Below, one piece after another: positions 51,068 to 59,923 of a stretch of 64,000 bases of DNA. A program made the translations under genes and the position numbers. Within the stretch, counting starts at the first letter, position 1. Each line of letters opens with the position of its first letter. The notes under the pieces are model-generated. The model was given only the letters and a program-made list of their open reading frames with translations, made no database searches and was not told where the DNA came from. This stretch comes from an uncultured Oligoflexia bacterium (GTDB lineage Bacteria; Bdellovibrionota; Bacteriovoracia; Bacteriovoracales; Bacteriovoracaceae): contig CAJXPQ010000012.1 of the NCBI GenBank assembly GCA_913058265.1, forward strand, positions 1-64,000. Reading direction: 5' to 3'.

Positions 51068-51942
51068 TTACGATTAATAACAACAACTCCCACATACTCA
51101 TCATTTGAATAGAAACTTCCGTAATACTGATTACTATCACTCTTAAATAGCTGCATATAAGAGTTTGGAGAGGTACTTAATAGGTACTCTTTCTTACTTG
51201 AAGACTGTTTTATATGATTATTTGTGCCATTACCTTTATTAGTTGAGAAAGGCTTACCTCCTCGTGATAGCTCAGAGAAATAAGTTCCCACAATCTTCTC
51301 TCCAACATGTTGCAGGTTTACCTTCAAAAGAACATCATAGGTTTCGCCTTCATTTTTTCCGCCTAAAGCTAAGATAACTCCTGAAAACTCACCAGTAAAT
51401 TCATCTGCAATTTTTTTCGATGTCGCAGCTTTTGCATTTTTAAAATACATAAAGGGCTTATTTATGACTTGATGTCTCGAGCGTACAAAAGGACCGCGAA
51501 GTTCTTCATTTTCTATGGATTGAAAGGGCAAATTAATAGAAGTATAGACTCCTTGCTCTTTATCGTTATCTTCTGGAGCTGGAATTTCATGGGCCATTTT
51601 TGATTTTTCAACATCTCGATATTTTGGAGTCTCTTGTTCAGCTTTAGTACGTGTAGCAACTGGGGAATCAAAGTACTTTTTTACTCTTTGATCAAAGTGA
51701 ATCGATACGTTTGCTAAAAACAAAGTCATAACTTTGCCCAGTATTTCATCTGCTTTCTTATATTTTTCTTCCGCATCTTTTAATTTAACATAGCTATTTA
51801 ATTCAAGAGATAAGCTTTCACCTGCACTTGTAACGACTTTTAAATTTGACTGTTTTGTTTGATCTGGTTGGACATTAAGATAGTAAGCTAAGGTCAAGCC
51901 TACAGCGATTCCAAATGTAAATGTCCCGATTGTTTTTTTCAT
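51064..51942 (-). CDS. Hypothetical membrane-anchored protein
   Basis: A 292-residue protein with one N-terminal membrane segment (IGTFTFGIAVGLTLAYYL) and a periplasmic part. A helical stretch is followed by a beta-rich C-terminus with EFTGEFSGVILALGGKN and VGTYFSELS. No known domain. A 6-bp GC hairpin lies 10 bp upstream of its ATG. Confidence 0.5.
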   Translation of the reverse strand: MKKTIGTFTFGIAVGLTLAYYLNVQPDQTKQSNLKVVTSAGESLSLELNSYVKLKDAEEKYKKADEILGKVMTLFLANVSIHFDQRVKKYFDSPVATRTKAEQETPKYRDVEKSKMAHEIPAPEDNDKEQGVYTSINLPFQSIENEELRGPFVRSRHQVINKPFMYFKNAKAATSKKIADEFTGEFSGVILALGGKNEGETYDVLLKVNLQHVGEKIVGTYFSELSRGGKPFSTNKGNGTNNHIKQSSSKKEYLLSTSPNSYMQLFKSDSNQYYGSFYSNDEYVGVVVINRN

Positions 51943-51952
51943 AAATTAAATG

Positions 51953-51971
51953 GCCCGGTTTTTCACCGGGC
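51953..51971 (-). terminator. GC-rich hairpin just upstream of a start codon
   Basis: GCCCGG (51953-51958) and CCGGGC (51966-51971) with a 7-nt loop. It ends 10 bp before the ATG at 51942, where it could stop transcription from the gene at 52463 or hide the ribosome site of the next gene. Confidence 0.45.
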
Positions 51972-51996
51972 AGTGGTTTGAAATATTCATTACAAC

Positions 51997-52082
51997 CTTA
52001 ACTCTCATCTCTTTCTTAAGACGTGTTCCCCAACACTAACAAAAGCATGACTTTTGCATTTGGAGAAACTACTAGAGTTAAG
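51997..52082. other. Structured intergenic stretch
   Basis: A 9-bp inverted repeat, CTTAACTCT (51997-52005) and AGAGTTAAG (52074-52082), encloses a smaller hairpin CAAAAG/CTTTTG (52040-52056). No coding frame is evident. It may be an untranslated RNA, though no promoter was identified. Confidence 0.3.
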
Positions 52083-52142
52083 AGAAAAAATCTTCTCGAA
52101 AGAAATATTTTCCTCGATAAGATTTACAATTCTCACTGCCCA

Positions 52143-52463
52143 TTACGTAGATATATTAAACTTCTTTAAGTTCTTTTTTGCTAGTTTTTTTGCTTCCGCT
52201 CTCACCTGATCGAGCTTCATATCATCGTCATCAGAGCTTACATTAATTGGATTACCCACATATCTGTTTTTCCATACATTCATAACTCTTATTCTTGAGT
52301 ACGGCCTCTTGCGACTTTCTTTATAGCCAAATTCTTCAATTGCCACATACTGGCCTTTCGGGGATGCCCCTAAAGCTTTGACTTTAACCATGGTATTCGC
52401 AAATAAATTAGAGCTGGCCCCTGATATCAGTAATGCAGCAATTAAGGTGTAAAGTTTTTTCAT
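52143..52463 (-). CDS. Small secreted hypothetical protein
   Basis: A 106-residue protein with a signal peptide (to LFANT). The mature part has VKALGASPKGQYVAIEEFG, a short basic stretch and a C-terminal Lys-rich helix with an acidic SSDDDD patch. No known domain. A sigma-54 promoter lies about 32 bases before the ATG. Confidence 0.6.
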   Translation of the reverse strand: MKKLYTLIAALLISGASSNLFANTMVKVKALGASPKGQYVAIEEFGYKESRKRPYSRIRVMNVWKNRYVGNPINVSSDDDDMKLDQVRAEAKKLAKKNLKKFNIST

Positions 52464-52494
52464 TTAGTCTCCCAAGTTATCCTACCTACTTAAG

Positions 52495-52510
52495 AGCAAC
52501 AACCATGCCG
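52495..52510 (-). promoter_or_regulatory. Sigma-54 promoter of a small secreted protein gene
   Basis: On the minus strand CGGCATGGTTGTTGCT has GG and GC exactly 10 bases apart and a good -12 TTGC; the -24 element differs from TGGCAC at two positions. Transcription would start near 52484. Confidence 0.5.
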
Positions 52511-52629
52511 AGAAATAGCATAAGATTTCAAGCGCTTAGAATATATAAGCTCGTAAATAACCATCAAAATGCCAATTAATTGACAGTTCTACTCAAGAAA
52601 GACGGATTTTATCCGATAGGAAGTCTAAT

Positions 52630-52902
52630 ATGAAAAAGATACTTATATTTATTTTATTTAGTCTTACATTTTCATCTTTTGCAGACACCGAAGATGACTT
52701 CTATAATGACCTTCTAGACAAGCACTTGAGACATGGGCACCTACCAAAAGCGCAGGTACGTCATAAACGACTTCAAATTGCCAAGGATAAGCCATGGCAA
52801 AGTGAGTTCAGAGAACAAGTAAGGGGTGTAGCATCGACAATGAAGGCACCAAAAAATATTATCGAGTTAAATAATCCGGCCATTGAAATATCCGTAAAAT
52901 AG
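52630..52902 (+). CDS. Small secreted hypothetical protein
   Basis: A 90-residue protein with a signal peptide (to SFAD) and a mature part of about 70 residues, rich in Lys, Arg and His, without a known domain. It lies 34 bp upstream of apt on the same strand. Confidence 0.55.
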   Translation: MKKILIFILFSLTFSSFADTEDDFYNDLLDKHLRHGHLPKAQVRHKRLQIAKDKPWQSEFREQVRGVASTMKAPKNIIELNNPAIEISVK

Positions 52903-52936
52903 TTTTATTTTAGATTGTATCTAAAAGGAACTATGC

Positions 52937-53440
52937 ATGAACAATTCAGAATATGAAAAATTAATTGATGATGTCCCCGACTTTCCCAAAGAAGGCGTAG
53001 TGTTTAAAGACATCTCTCCTCTCTTAAGACATCGCTTTCATGATGTTATTGCTGATATGGGGAAAGATATTAATTGGGATGAAATTGATCTTGTTCTTGG
53101 AGTTGAGTCTCGTGGCTTTATTCTTGGTGCAGCTTTAGCCATTCGCTATGAAAAGGGATTTCTTCCTGTTCGTAAAAAAGGAAAGCTTCCTCCGCCAGTA
53201 ATCGGTGAAGAGTATGAACTTGAATACGGAACAGATAAATTAGAGATGAGAGTTAACAAAGAAAAGCTCAATGTTGTCTTAGTTGATGATGTTTTAGCAA
53301 CAGGTGGGACTCTACAAGCAACATTAAATTTATGTGAGAAAAATAATTACAATGTTAAAGCTATATCCATGCTCATCAATTTAAAATTTTTAAATTCATT
53401 AAACATGGATAACCTTCATTCAGTACTAACATACGAATAA
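52937..53440 (+). CDS. apt: Adenine phosphoribosyltransferase
   Basis: A 167-residue type I phosphoribosyltransferase. The PRPP-binding motif is VVLVDDVLATGGTLQA, and the N-terminal block DVPDFPKEGVVFKDISPLL is characteristic of Apt. GVESRGFILGAALA and LPVRKKGKLP complete the family pattern. It makes AMP from adenine and PRPP in purine salvage. Confidence 0.95.
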   Translation: MNNSEYEKLIDDVPDFPKEGVVFKDISPLLRHRFHDVIADMGKDINWDEIDLVLGVESRGFILGAALAIRYEKGFLPVRKKGKLPPPVIGEEYELEYGTDKLEMRVNKEKLNVVLVDDVLATGGTLQATLNLCEKNNYNVKAISMLINLKFLNSLNMDNLHSVLTYE

Positions 53441-53514
53441 AGTCGTTTACTCGGACATTCAATAGCAGATTCTGCCCCTCTCGTATTTAGCCGTTAGTCT
53501 ATTAAAATACATAC

Positions 53515-54801
53515 ATGACAAAAATATTTAACATTCTAACGTTTGCGGTAGTACTAGCTTTTTCAGTTAAAACCTTTGCCCTTGAATCCTCAGATATATT
53601 ACAGATTCAAATACTAAAAGCTTATGATAAAAATGTTCTTGTTCTTAACCGTGGACTTGAAGATGCTATTTTCAAAAAAGACCATATTAAAATAACATCA
53701 GATGAAGGGTTTATAGCACGTGGTATTTGTATAAGGGCCACCATGCTAACTAGTCACTGGAAAATTTATAGAGTCATAAGACCTGAGCTTGTAAGTAAAG
53801 ATACACAATACGACATGTATTCAATAAATCAAAGCAAGCTTCCAGATGATATGTTAAAACTATCTAGTGTTAACTTAGAAAAATACTTTAAAAATTACGG
53901 CGATAAAGACGTTAAAAAACAATTAAAATCACAACAAAAAAGAATTGCAAAATACGATCTCCCAACGAGAGTTTCTGATACTGATACGTTTAAAGACGCT
54001 AATAAAACAGGTTTTGATCGTTTCCTTGAGAAGAATCTTAATAATGAAAATCTTGCGGAAGATATAAGTAATACTTACCTTGATATTTATGCGAGTCCTA
54101 TGACTTGGCAAACAAGATACGATCAAAAAGAAACTCATTATGGCGCTAGGCTCTACAACAAGGGTAAGAAATATCAGTATGAGATGAATGCCATTGAAAC
54201 CCAACGAGAAGTTCTTGACCCTGTAACTGCCAAAGGCTTTAAATCAAAGTCAACTCACTATGATGCCCACTTTCAAATTAACAGATCGAGCAAAAACTGG
54301 AGTCTTATCTCATACCTCTCCTATGACAGAGAGAAGATTGGATCGATCTATTACCCTCATAAGTATACTCAAGTTGGAATTCTTGGCCTGAAGTATCATG
54401 TCTGGGAAGATGATCCCAAAGATAACTTTTTTGAAATCTCTTATATTCCAATGTTTGATAATCTAGAGTACTCTGATCCACAAAAAACAGATTTGGATAT
54501 TTCTACTCGAGAAGGCATTAGACACGTTCTAAGACTCAAGCTCTATTCACAGCTATCGACAAAGATTCATTCTAAAACAGAAATCTCATATTCGCCCTAT
54601 ATGAACCTTAAAGGTTTTGGAGTTGATTATTCAGATTCAAATACAAAAGTACAGACATCTCTCTCATATAACCTCGGTACAGATTTTTATGCTGACTATC
54701 TTTTACAATACGATAGTGATCAATTTAGAGCTGATACTTATGACATGAGGGCCGATAACACGACTCAAACGATACGCCTAAGATATGAGTTTGATCTTTA
54801 A
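53515..54801 (+). CDS. Secreted protein with C-terminal beta-barrel-like region
   Basis: A 428-residue protein with a signal peptide (to KTFA). The first 150 residues contain a small beta domain with VLVLNRGLEDAIFKKDHIKI. The last 230 residues show many alternating strands (YGARLYNKGKKYQYEM, TQVGILGLKYHVW, RLRYEFDL), ending in Leu after F-D, as in outer membrane proteins. Probably an outer membrane protein of unknown function. Confidence 0.55.
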   Translation: MTKIFNILTFAVVLAFSVKTFALESSDILQIQILKAYDKNVLVLNRGLEDAIFKKDHIKITSDEGFIARGICIRATMLTSHWKIYRVIRPELVSKDTQYDMYSINQSKLPDDMLKLSSVNLEKYFKNYGDKDVKKQLKSQQKRIAKYDLPTRVSDTDTFKDANKTGFDRFLEKNLNNENLAEDISNTYLDIYASPMTWQTRYDQKETHYGARLYNKGKKYQYEMNAIETQREVLDPVTAKGFKSKSTHYDAHFQINRSSKNWSLISYLSYDREKIGSIYYPHKYTQVGILGLKYHVWEDDPKDNFFEISYIPMFDNLEYSDPQKTDLDISTREGIRHVLRLKLYSQLSTKIHSKTEISYSPYMNLKGFGVDYSDSNTKVQTSLSYNLGTDFYADYLLQYDSDQFRADTYDMRADNTTQTIRLRYEFDL

Positions 54802-54807
54802 AAGATT

Positions 54808-55524
54808 TTAAACGGAAACCAATATCAAATACTCTTTATTACCCGTTTTTCCTTTGATAGGAGAATCGATCTGCTTTTCAATTATATAGTTCTCTTCTTG
54901 AAACCAAGTTAAGACTTCATCAAGAATTTCTTGTTGATATTCTTTTTTAACAATTCCACCCTTACCAAGTCGAGCCTTCCCTGCTTCAAATTGTGGCTTA
55001 ATTAAAACGACTGCCTTTCCATTTTCTTTTAATAATGACGCCAATGTTTTAAACACAAGCCTGATAGAAATAAACGATAAATCGGCCACACAAAAATCGA
55101 CTTTTTCTGGAAGAGTGTAATCATTTTTAAGGTTCACACCTTCAAGATTAACGACTCTATCATCAGAGGTGAATAGCGGTGAGAGTTGATTATGTCCTAC
55201 ATCAATGGCGTAAACTTTGCTAGCACCATGCTTCAAGCTAACCTGGGTAAAGCCCCCAGTGCTTGCACCACAATCCGCAATAACTTTCCCTTTAAAATCT
55301 AATCCGAATTCATTAATGGCACCGACAAGCTTATGAGCTCCCCGACTAACATAAAGCTCTCCTGAGCTAATCTCAATTGTGACATTTTCATCAACAAGAA
55401 AACTAGTCTTAGTTATGACCTTACCGTCACATGAAACATCACCTTGCTTTATAAGCATACTTGCCTGAGACCTTGTTTTAACAAGGCCCGCGTCGACCAT
55501 ATACCTATCGAGACGTGTTTCCAT
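54808..55524 (-). CDS. TlyA family rRNA methyltransferase
   Basis: About 238 residues from ATG 55524 (METRLDRYMVDAGLV). An N-terminal S4 RNA-binding domain (TRSQASMLIKQGDVSCDGK) is joined to an RrmJ-like methyltransferase: IADCGASTGGFTQVSLKHGA, VYAIDVGHNQL, VDFCVADLSFISI and VLIKPQFEAGKA. TlyA-type enzymes methylate ribose in rRNA, and some members are hemolysins. It overlaps dapF by about 20 bp. Confidence 0.9.
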   Translation of the reverse strand: METRLDRYMVDAGLVKTRSQASMLIKQGDVSCDGKVITKTSFLVDENVTIEISSGELYVSRGAHKLVGAINEFGLDFKGKVIADCGASTGGFTQVSLKHGASKVYAIDVGHNQLSPLFTSDDRVVNLEGVNLKNDYTLPEKVDFCVADLSFISIRLVFKTLASLLKENGKAVVLIKPQFEAGKARLGKGGIVKKEYQQEILDEVLTWFQEENYIIEKQIDSPIKGKTGNKEYLILVSV

Positions 55525-56308
55525 AAATTTCACCTATGTATTTCATTTTGACCGCTCCTTGAAAATAGAGCTCTTTAAGATCTTTATCAACTATTGCCTT
55601 TAATAGACCGCCCTTAACATAAACTTGAATCTCTCCAGTCCATCCAAAAAACTTTGAACAACTAACTGCAGTGGCCATAACTCCCGTTCCGCAACAAAGT
55701 GTTTCATCTTCAACACCGCGCTCATAAACTCTAAGCTTAATGACTTGCTTCTTTGGATCTATAACTTCAAAGAAGTCTACATTCGTTCCGTTTGGAAAGC
55801 GCACATCATGTCGAATAGCAGATCCTATATTTTTAACATTCACATCTTCCACAGAGCTCACTTGAATAACTGCATGAGGAACGCCTGTGTTTAGAAATAA
55901 AGCTTGTTTACCTGATAAGTCTGAAAGGTTGATCTTATCTACATCATACAGTTCGGTCATCTTAACCTTCACTTCCGATTCATCAACTGCCACCCCAGTA
56001 TATTTTCCGTTCATGGTTTCAATACTAAATTCTGGTTGGTCTTTTATTTTAATTATGTGATACGCAAAGTGAACTGAGCAACGTGTTGCATTTCCACACA
56101 TTTCGGCCTCTGAGCCGTCTGCATTAAAAATACGAAGGCTATAATCACAATCAGTTGAAGCTCCAATTAAAACCACTCCATCAGCTCCAATACCTTCTCT
56201 TCGCTTGCACCACTCAACAACTTCACTAGGACGGATAGAGATCTGTCCTTCTCTATTATCAATGAAAATAAAATCGTTTCCCGACCCCGAGTACTTATAA
56301 AATTGCAT
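55505..56308 (-). CDS. dapF: Diaminopimelate epimerase
   Basis: A 267-residue protein with two catalytic cysteines: EMCGNATRCSVHF near residue 73 and DETLCCGTGVMATA near 216. FYKYSGSGNDFIFIDNR at the start and NTGVPHAVIQV are also family blocks. It converts LL- to meso-diaminopimelate for lysine and peptidoglycan synthesis. Confidence 0.97.
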   Translation of the reverse strand: MQFYKYSGSGNDFIFIDNREGQISIRPSEVVEWCKRREGIGADGVVLIGASTDCDYSLRIFNADGSEAEMCGNATRCSVHFAYHIIKIKDQPEFSIETMNGKYTGVAVDESEVKVKMTELYDVDKINLSDLSGKQALFLNTGVPHAVIQVSSVEDVNVKNIGSAIRHDVRFPNGTNVDFFEVIDPKKQVIKLRVYERGVEDETLCCGTGVMATAVSCSKFFGWTGEIQVYVKGGLLKAIVDKDLKELYFQGAVKMKYIGEIYGNTSR

Positions 56309-56438
56309 ATAAACTCCATTGACTCTATGCTAAATGGCCAATTTTGACGTCAATCTATCATAGATGACCGGAATTTCATATATTTAATGATTTTCAAATC
56401 GAGATTCATTTTGTATTATTTCAAACCTAACTACCTAT

Positions 56439-56515
56439 GGAGCATTAGCTCAGTTGGTTAGAGCCCCCGGCTCATAACCGGGTGGTCGCAAGTTCAAGTC
56501 TTGCATGCTCCACCA
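56439..56515 (+). tRNA. tRNA with CAU anticodon (elongator Met or Ile2)
   Basis: A complete 77-nt cloverleaf with CCA encoded. Acceptor GGAGCAT/ATGCTCC, D stem GCTC/GAGC, anticodon stem CCCGG/CCGGG with loop CTCATAA (anticodon CAT), and T stem GCAAG/CTTGC with TTCAAGT. The anticodon stem lacks the three GC pairs of initiators. The T loop TTCAAGTC resembles tRNA-Ile2, where C34 becomes lysidine, but Met is not excluded. Its 3' end is copied in the sites at 57416 and 58519. Confidence 0.9.
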
Positions 56516-56551
56516 TTTTACATTGAACGAACTAATCTTCCTCAATGTTTG

Positions 56552-56578
56552 AAAAGCCTCCTTTTTAGGGGGCTTTTT
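56552..56578 (+). terminator. Terminator after the tRNA
   Basis: AAAAGCCTCC and GGGGGCTTTT form a 10-bp stem (one T-G wobble) with a 6-nt loop and run into T residues. It ends the tRNA transcript, 37 bp after the CCA. Confidence 0.8.
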
Positions 56579-56653
56579 CATGCCTTTTCAAGAAATGTAA
56601 TTTCTATTATCATCACATAAGAACTCCATCTAGATTCAACGGGAAGTATTAAC

Positions 56654-57235
56654 ATGTCTAGTTTCCACTCCATAACGAAAGATCGTGAAGCATCTAAGTT
56701 TCTTTTAAAAACACTTGATATGCCTGACCTAAATGTCGGCCTTGCACTAGATCTTGGATGTGGTTCAGGATCTGACTCTCTTGAGCTACTAAGACAAGGG
56801 TGGCAAGTTACGTCTATAGATAAATCTGAAGAAGGAATTAATTTTCTTAAAGCTCAGGTTGAAGACGATGATTCAATAGAGATAAAAAATACATCTTTTG
56901 AGGACATGAAACTTCTTAAAAATAATTATGATTTAATATATTCAAGGTATGCTCTTTCTTTTTGTCAAAAGACAAACTGGCAAAGTGTATGGAAAGAAAT
57001 TAAGGAGTCTTTGAAGTCAGGAGGAATGATCTCAATGCACCTTTTTGGGATAAATGATGGGTTTAAGAATTCAAAACGTCATGGAGATATGACATTTTTC
57101 TCAAAGGATGACATCAAAGAAACTCTTAAAGAGTTTAAAATAATATTTGAACATGAAGATGAGCACGATGCGAAATCAGCAGTGGGACAAATGAAACACT
57201 GGCACGTCTTCACTATTGTTGCTCAAAAGGTTTAA
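56654..57235 (+). CDS. Class I SAM-dependent methyltransferase
   Basis: A 193-residue Rossmann-fold methyltransferase. Motif I is ALDLGCGSGSDSLELLRQG, motif II is VTSIDKS, then YDLIYSRYALSFCQK and IKESLKSGGMISMHLFG. The substrate is unknown; TehB-like proteins are the closest recalled group. It is the only gene between the tRNA and the first tRNA-end repeat site, so it may be cargo of an integrated cassette. GGGAAG precedes ATG 56654. Confidence 0.85.
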   Translation: MSSFHSITKDREASKFLLKTLDMPDLNVGLALDLGCGSGSDSLELLRQGWQVTSIDKSEEGINFLKAQVEDDDSIEIKNTSFEDMKLLKNNYDLIYSRYALSFCQKTNWQSVWKEIKESLKSGGMISMHLFGINDGFKNSKRHGDMTFFSKDDIKETLKEFKIIFEHEDEHDAKSAVGQMKHWHVFTIVAQKV

Positions 57236-57253
57236 ATATTAGCTAAGGTTTGC

Positions 57254-57426
57254 TTCCTCACTAAGCTTACACAACAAGGTAAGTAACTGAAAGTTCATTC
57301 TAATAAATTGAGTTTTAGATATCAATACTAGTGAGGAAGAATGCTCTTCTCTAGAAAAACCAGAATCATATTAATAACTTACGACTGAGGAAGAAAAGTT
57401 CGTTTATATGATCGTATGCTCCACCA
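57254..57426. repeat. Cassette-end site 1: three AsTGAGGAA motifs plus tRNA 3' end
   Basis: TTCCTCACT (inverted) at 57254, AGTGAGGAA at 57330 and ACTGAGGAA at 57384, then AAGAAAAGTTCGTTTATATG and, at 57416-57426, ATGCTCCACCA, identical to the last 11 bases of the tRNA. Motif spacings (76 and 54 bp) equal those of the second site. Sequence between motifs is not conserved, which points to protein-binding sites held at fixed geometry. Confidence 0.8.
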
Positions 57427-57432
57427 GTTACT

Positions 57433-57464
57433 AAAAAGCCTTCTTTTAATCGAGAAGGCTTTTT
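57433..57464. terminator. Bidirectional terminator after cassette site 1
   Basis: AAAAAGCCTTCT and AGAAGGCTTTTT form a perfect 12-bp stem with an 8-nt loop, flanked by A and T runs on the two sides. It lies between convergent genes. A near copy follows the tRNA-end remnant at 59924, so it may be the original tRNA 3' flank. Confidence 0.85.
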
Positions 57465-57472
57465 TATTTCAA

Positions 57473-58345
57473 TTAACCATTTATAGATTTAATCATTCTA
57501 GGTAAGTAATTCTTTATAGGTTCAAGTTCAATACCCAAATCTTCCAACTTAGAACAGTCCATGTACCAGTCTGCTGATATATTATACGGAGATCCATTTT
57601 CCTCAGTCTGCTCTTCAGATAGAATTAATTCATTACCCACAATTTCTTCTATTTTTCCCATGCAATCTTTTAGACTAATAGGCTCAGAGCTCGCGACATT
57701 AATAGGTCCATTAAATTCATTTTGACTTAATTCATAAAGAGCTTTCGCTGCATCATCAGCAGAGATAAAGGCAATCATTGATTCAATATTAGAAAGAAAG
57801 ATAGGCTCTTTATTTTTAATTTTATTAACATGAAATTGAAACCTTTCTGTTACATCATTTTCATCTAGAACAATTGGAAAACGTACAGTTGTTACAGGAA
57901 ATTTTGCATATTTATAAAACGAAACCTCTGCTTGCCTCTTCGCAACTCCGTAATTACTTTCTGATGTTTCTTTATTATCAAATGAAAAATTATAAGGATC
58001 AAATACGCTCTCTTTAATTGAGGCCCCATATGTATAAGTCGAAATACTAGATGTAAAAATATACTTTCTTACTCTACCGTTGAATACGTCACAAGCTATT
58101 TTGGCCTGATCATAATCAAAGCAAGACTGATCAAATACAACATCGTAGTTTTCAACAATAGCTTCTTCTAGAGATGACCTATCATGCCTATCACATTTAA
58201 TTCTCTTAACTCTGTCACCAAAACCATCCTCTCTATTTCCCCTATTCAATAAGGTAACATTACAGCCTTCATTCAATAGTATCTTCACCAACTTTTTACC
58301 AAAGTAGTGATTACCACCTAAAACTAGAACTTTTTTCATCACCAT
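57473..58345 (-). CDS. NAD-dependent epimerase/dehydratase family protein
   Basis: A 290-residue extended SDR. The dinucleotide loop is KKVLVLGGNHYFGKKLVK, a variant of GxxGxxG, followed by LLNRGN; the FTSSISTY and YGVAK blocks carry the Ser and Tyr-x3-Lys of the catalytic centre. The variant loop resembles plant CSP41-type and other reductase/isomerase-like members. The start is ATG 58345 or 58339. Site 2 begins 13 bp upstream, and its GAGGA may act as a distant ribosome site. It is the only gene between sites 1 and 2. Confidence 0.8.
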   Translation of the reverse strand: MVMKKVLVLGGNHYFGKKLVKILLNEGCNVTLLNRGNREDGFGDRVKRIKCDRHDRSSLEEAIVENYDVVFDQSCFDYDQAKIACDVFNGRVRKYIFTSSISTYTYGASIKESVFDPYNFSFDNKETSESNYGVAKRQAEVSFYKYAKFPVTTVRFPIVLDENDVTERFQFHVNKIKNKEPIFLSNIESMIAFISADDAAKALYELSQNEFNGPINVASSEPISLKDCMGKIEEIVGNELILSEEQTEENGSPYNISADWYMDCSKLEDLGIELEPIKNYLPRMIKSING

Positions 58346-58357
58346 AACTTTTTTTGT

Positions 58358-58529
58358 TTCCTCACTAAGTTTAAACTACTTTCTAAGCTATTAAAAACAC
58401 ATCCAACTATGATGTAAATATCAGATCAATATCACTGAGGAAAAACCATTTCATAATCTAAAACATGAATTAAACTAAAGACTTAAGAGTGAGGAAGAAA
58501 AATTCGTTTATACGATCGATGCTCCACTA
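58358..58529. repeat. Cassette-end site 2: same layout as site 1
   Basis: TTCCTCACT at 58358, ACTGAGGAA at 58434 and AGTGAGGAA at 58488, spacings 76 and 54 bp as in site 1. It continues with AAGAAAAATTCGTTTATACG and the tRNA-like end ATGCTCCACTA at 58519-58529, one base different from the tRNA. The palindrome GCGAAATTTCGC follows at 58542-58553 where site 1 has its terminator. Confidence 0.8.
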
Positions 58530-58605
58530 TTTTTCCAATAAGCGAAATTTCGCCCACTTGGTTACATAAAAAAGACTTGTTATCAACTTCATCCTTTCTT
58601 ATCAT

Positions 58606-59831
58606 TCAGGGCTTTACAGAAAGTAACTTATTAAGTTCTTGAATAACACCTTTAATATTTTCAGAGACATATTTTTTTGGAAAACTATCTTTTAAAGACA
58701 TAAATTCCTTCTTAGCCAATTTATATTTTTGTTGTTGATATAAGATTAATCCTTTCTCATATATAACATCAAACATTGGACCCTGAAGATTAAGTACTTT
58801 ATCATAGTCATTAATTGCTTCTCTTTTTTTTCCTATTTTATTTAAAGAAATTGCTCTATTCAGATAAGCCTTATAATACTTAGTGTTTAAATCTAGTGCT
58901 TTAGTATAAAAATTAATTGCTTTGTAATAGTTTTCTTGATCAAAATAGATATTAGCTGAATTATAGTAAGCTCGGAACAAGCTCGGCCTTATTTCAATTG
59001 CTTTGAGATAGTACTCTAAAGCTTTTAAAGGTTTATTTATTTTTTTGTAAGCGATTCCAAGAGTAAGATAGGCGTGGCCAGACATTGGATAAAGTTCAAC
59101 CGCCTTTTTGGCATCTCGTAAGGATTTCACGAATTCTTTTAACCTAAGGTGTAAGTAGGATCTGTTAATATAACCCTCTCCACTATTTTCATTTAAATTG
59201 ATAGCCTTATCACAGTACTGAAAAGCCCTTTTGTATTTTTTCAATTTTGTAGCTATTAAACAAGCATTACTGTATAGCCCCGAAAGAAATTGATTGCTTG
59301 AGGCCTCTTTGAAGTCGAGTTTTTTAGGGTCAAGATGTAACAGAGAAGCAATTTTTTCATTACTTAAATTCTCTCCATCAACAGTAGTTTCTATATTTCG
59401 CCCTTCAAATCTCAGGTAGATATGACCTGGAATCATAACTGGATTGAGTTGAACTTCAAGCTTATTAGCTAAGTTCATATACAAGAGTGTGAGCTAAAAC
59501 AATTACCGTTCCCGTAATCAAGTAAAAAACTATATAGACCTTCCAATTCCTGTAGCTTGTATTTTCTAGGAACTGGGTGTTTTTTTATGGAGTTAACCTC
59601 GTCAATAATAGCATTGAGAATATCACTTTTTGAAACTTTCTTCTTTTTTTTCATTCTGATTTTTATATTATCCACAATGCTTTTATAATTTTCGGACGAG
59701 CTAATATTAAATCCCAACTCGCTTGAAATAGTTAGAGAAGCCTTTAACATTTCTTCAACAGAAATAGTTTTGTTTTTAGATAATGCTCCAAAAGAATAGA
59801 GAAAGAGAGATAAAATAATAATCGTTTTCAT
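58606..59831 (-). pseudogene. Transglutaminase-like (SirB1-type) plus TPR protein, split by a frameshift
   Basis: Two overlapping frames make one protein. The first (59831-59475) has a signal peptide and a helical region and ends near LLDYGNGNCFSS. The second (to 58606) starts in LLYMNLANKLEVQLNPVMIP and continues with GHIYLRFEG and TTVDGEN, then about six tetratricopeptide units. Adding one base near 59485 fuses them into GNCFSSTLLYMNLANKL. Cys of GNC, His of PGH and Asp of TVDG fit the transglutaminase-like triad of SirB1-type proteins. The break falls beside the catalytic Cys. It is a decayed gene, a sequencing error or, less likely, a programmed shift. Confidence 0.65.
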
Positions 59832-59923
59832 TTAAGTATTATAAAGGATTAAAAATATTTAGGGAATTTAAATGTCAGTTTCAGATTAGTTTCACTAGAA
59901 CATGTACAACAGGCCTAAACGCA

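Noticed and set aside
56439-56515. Initiator tRNA-Met
   Set aside because: The anticodon stem is CCCGG/CCGGG and lacks the GGG/CCC pairs of initiators; position 1 is a normal G-C pair.
56538-56546. TTCCTCAAT after the tRNA as a further cassette site
   Set aside because: No partner AsTGAGGAA motif occurs at 76 or 130 bp from it, so it is probably a chance 7-base match.
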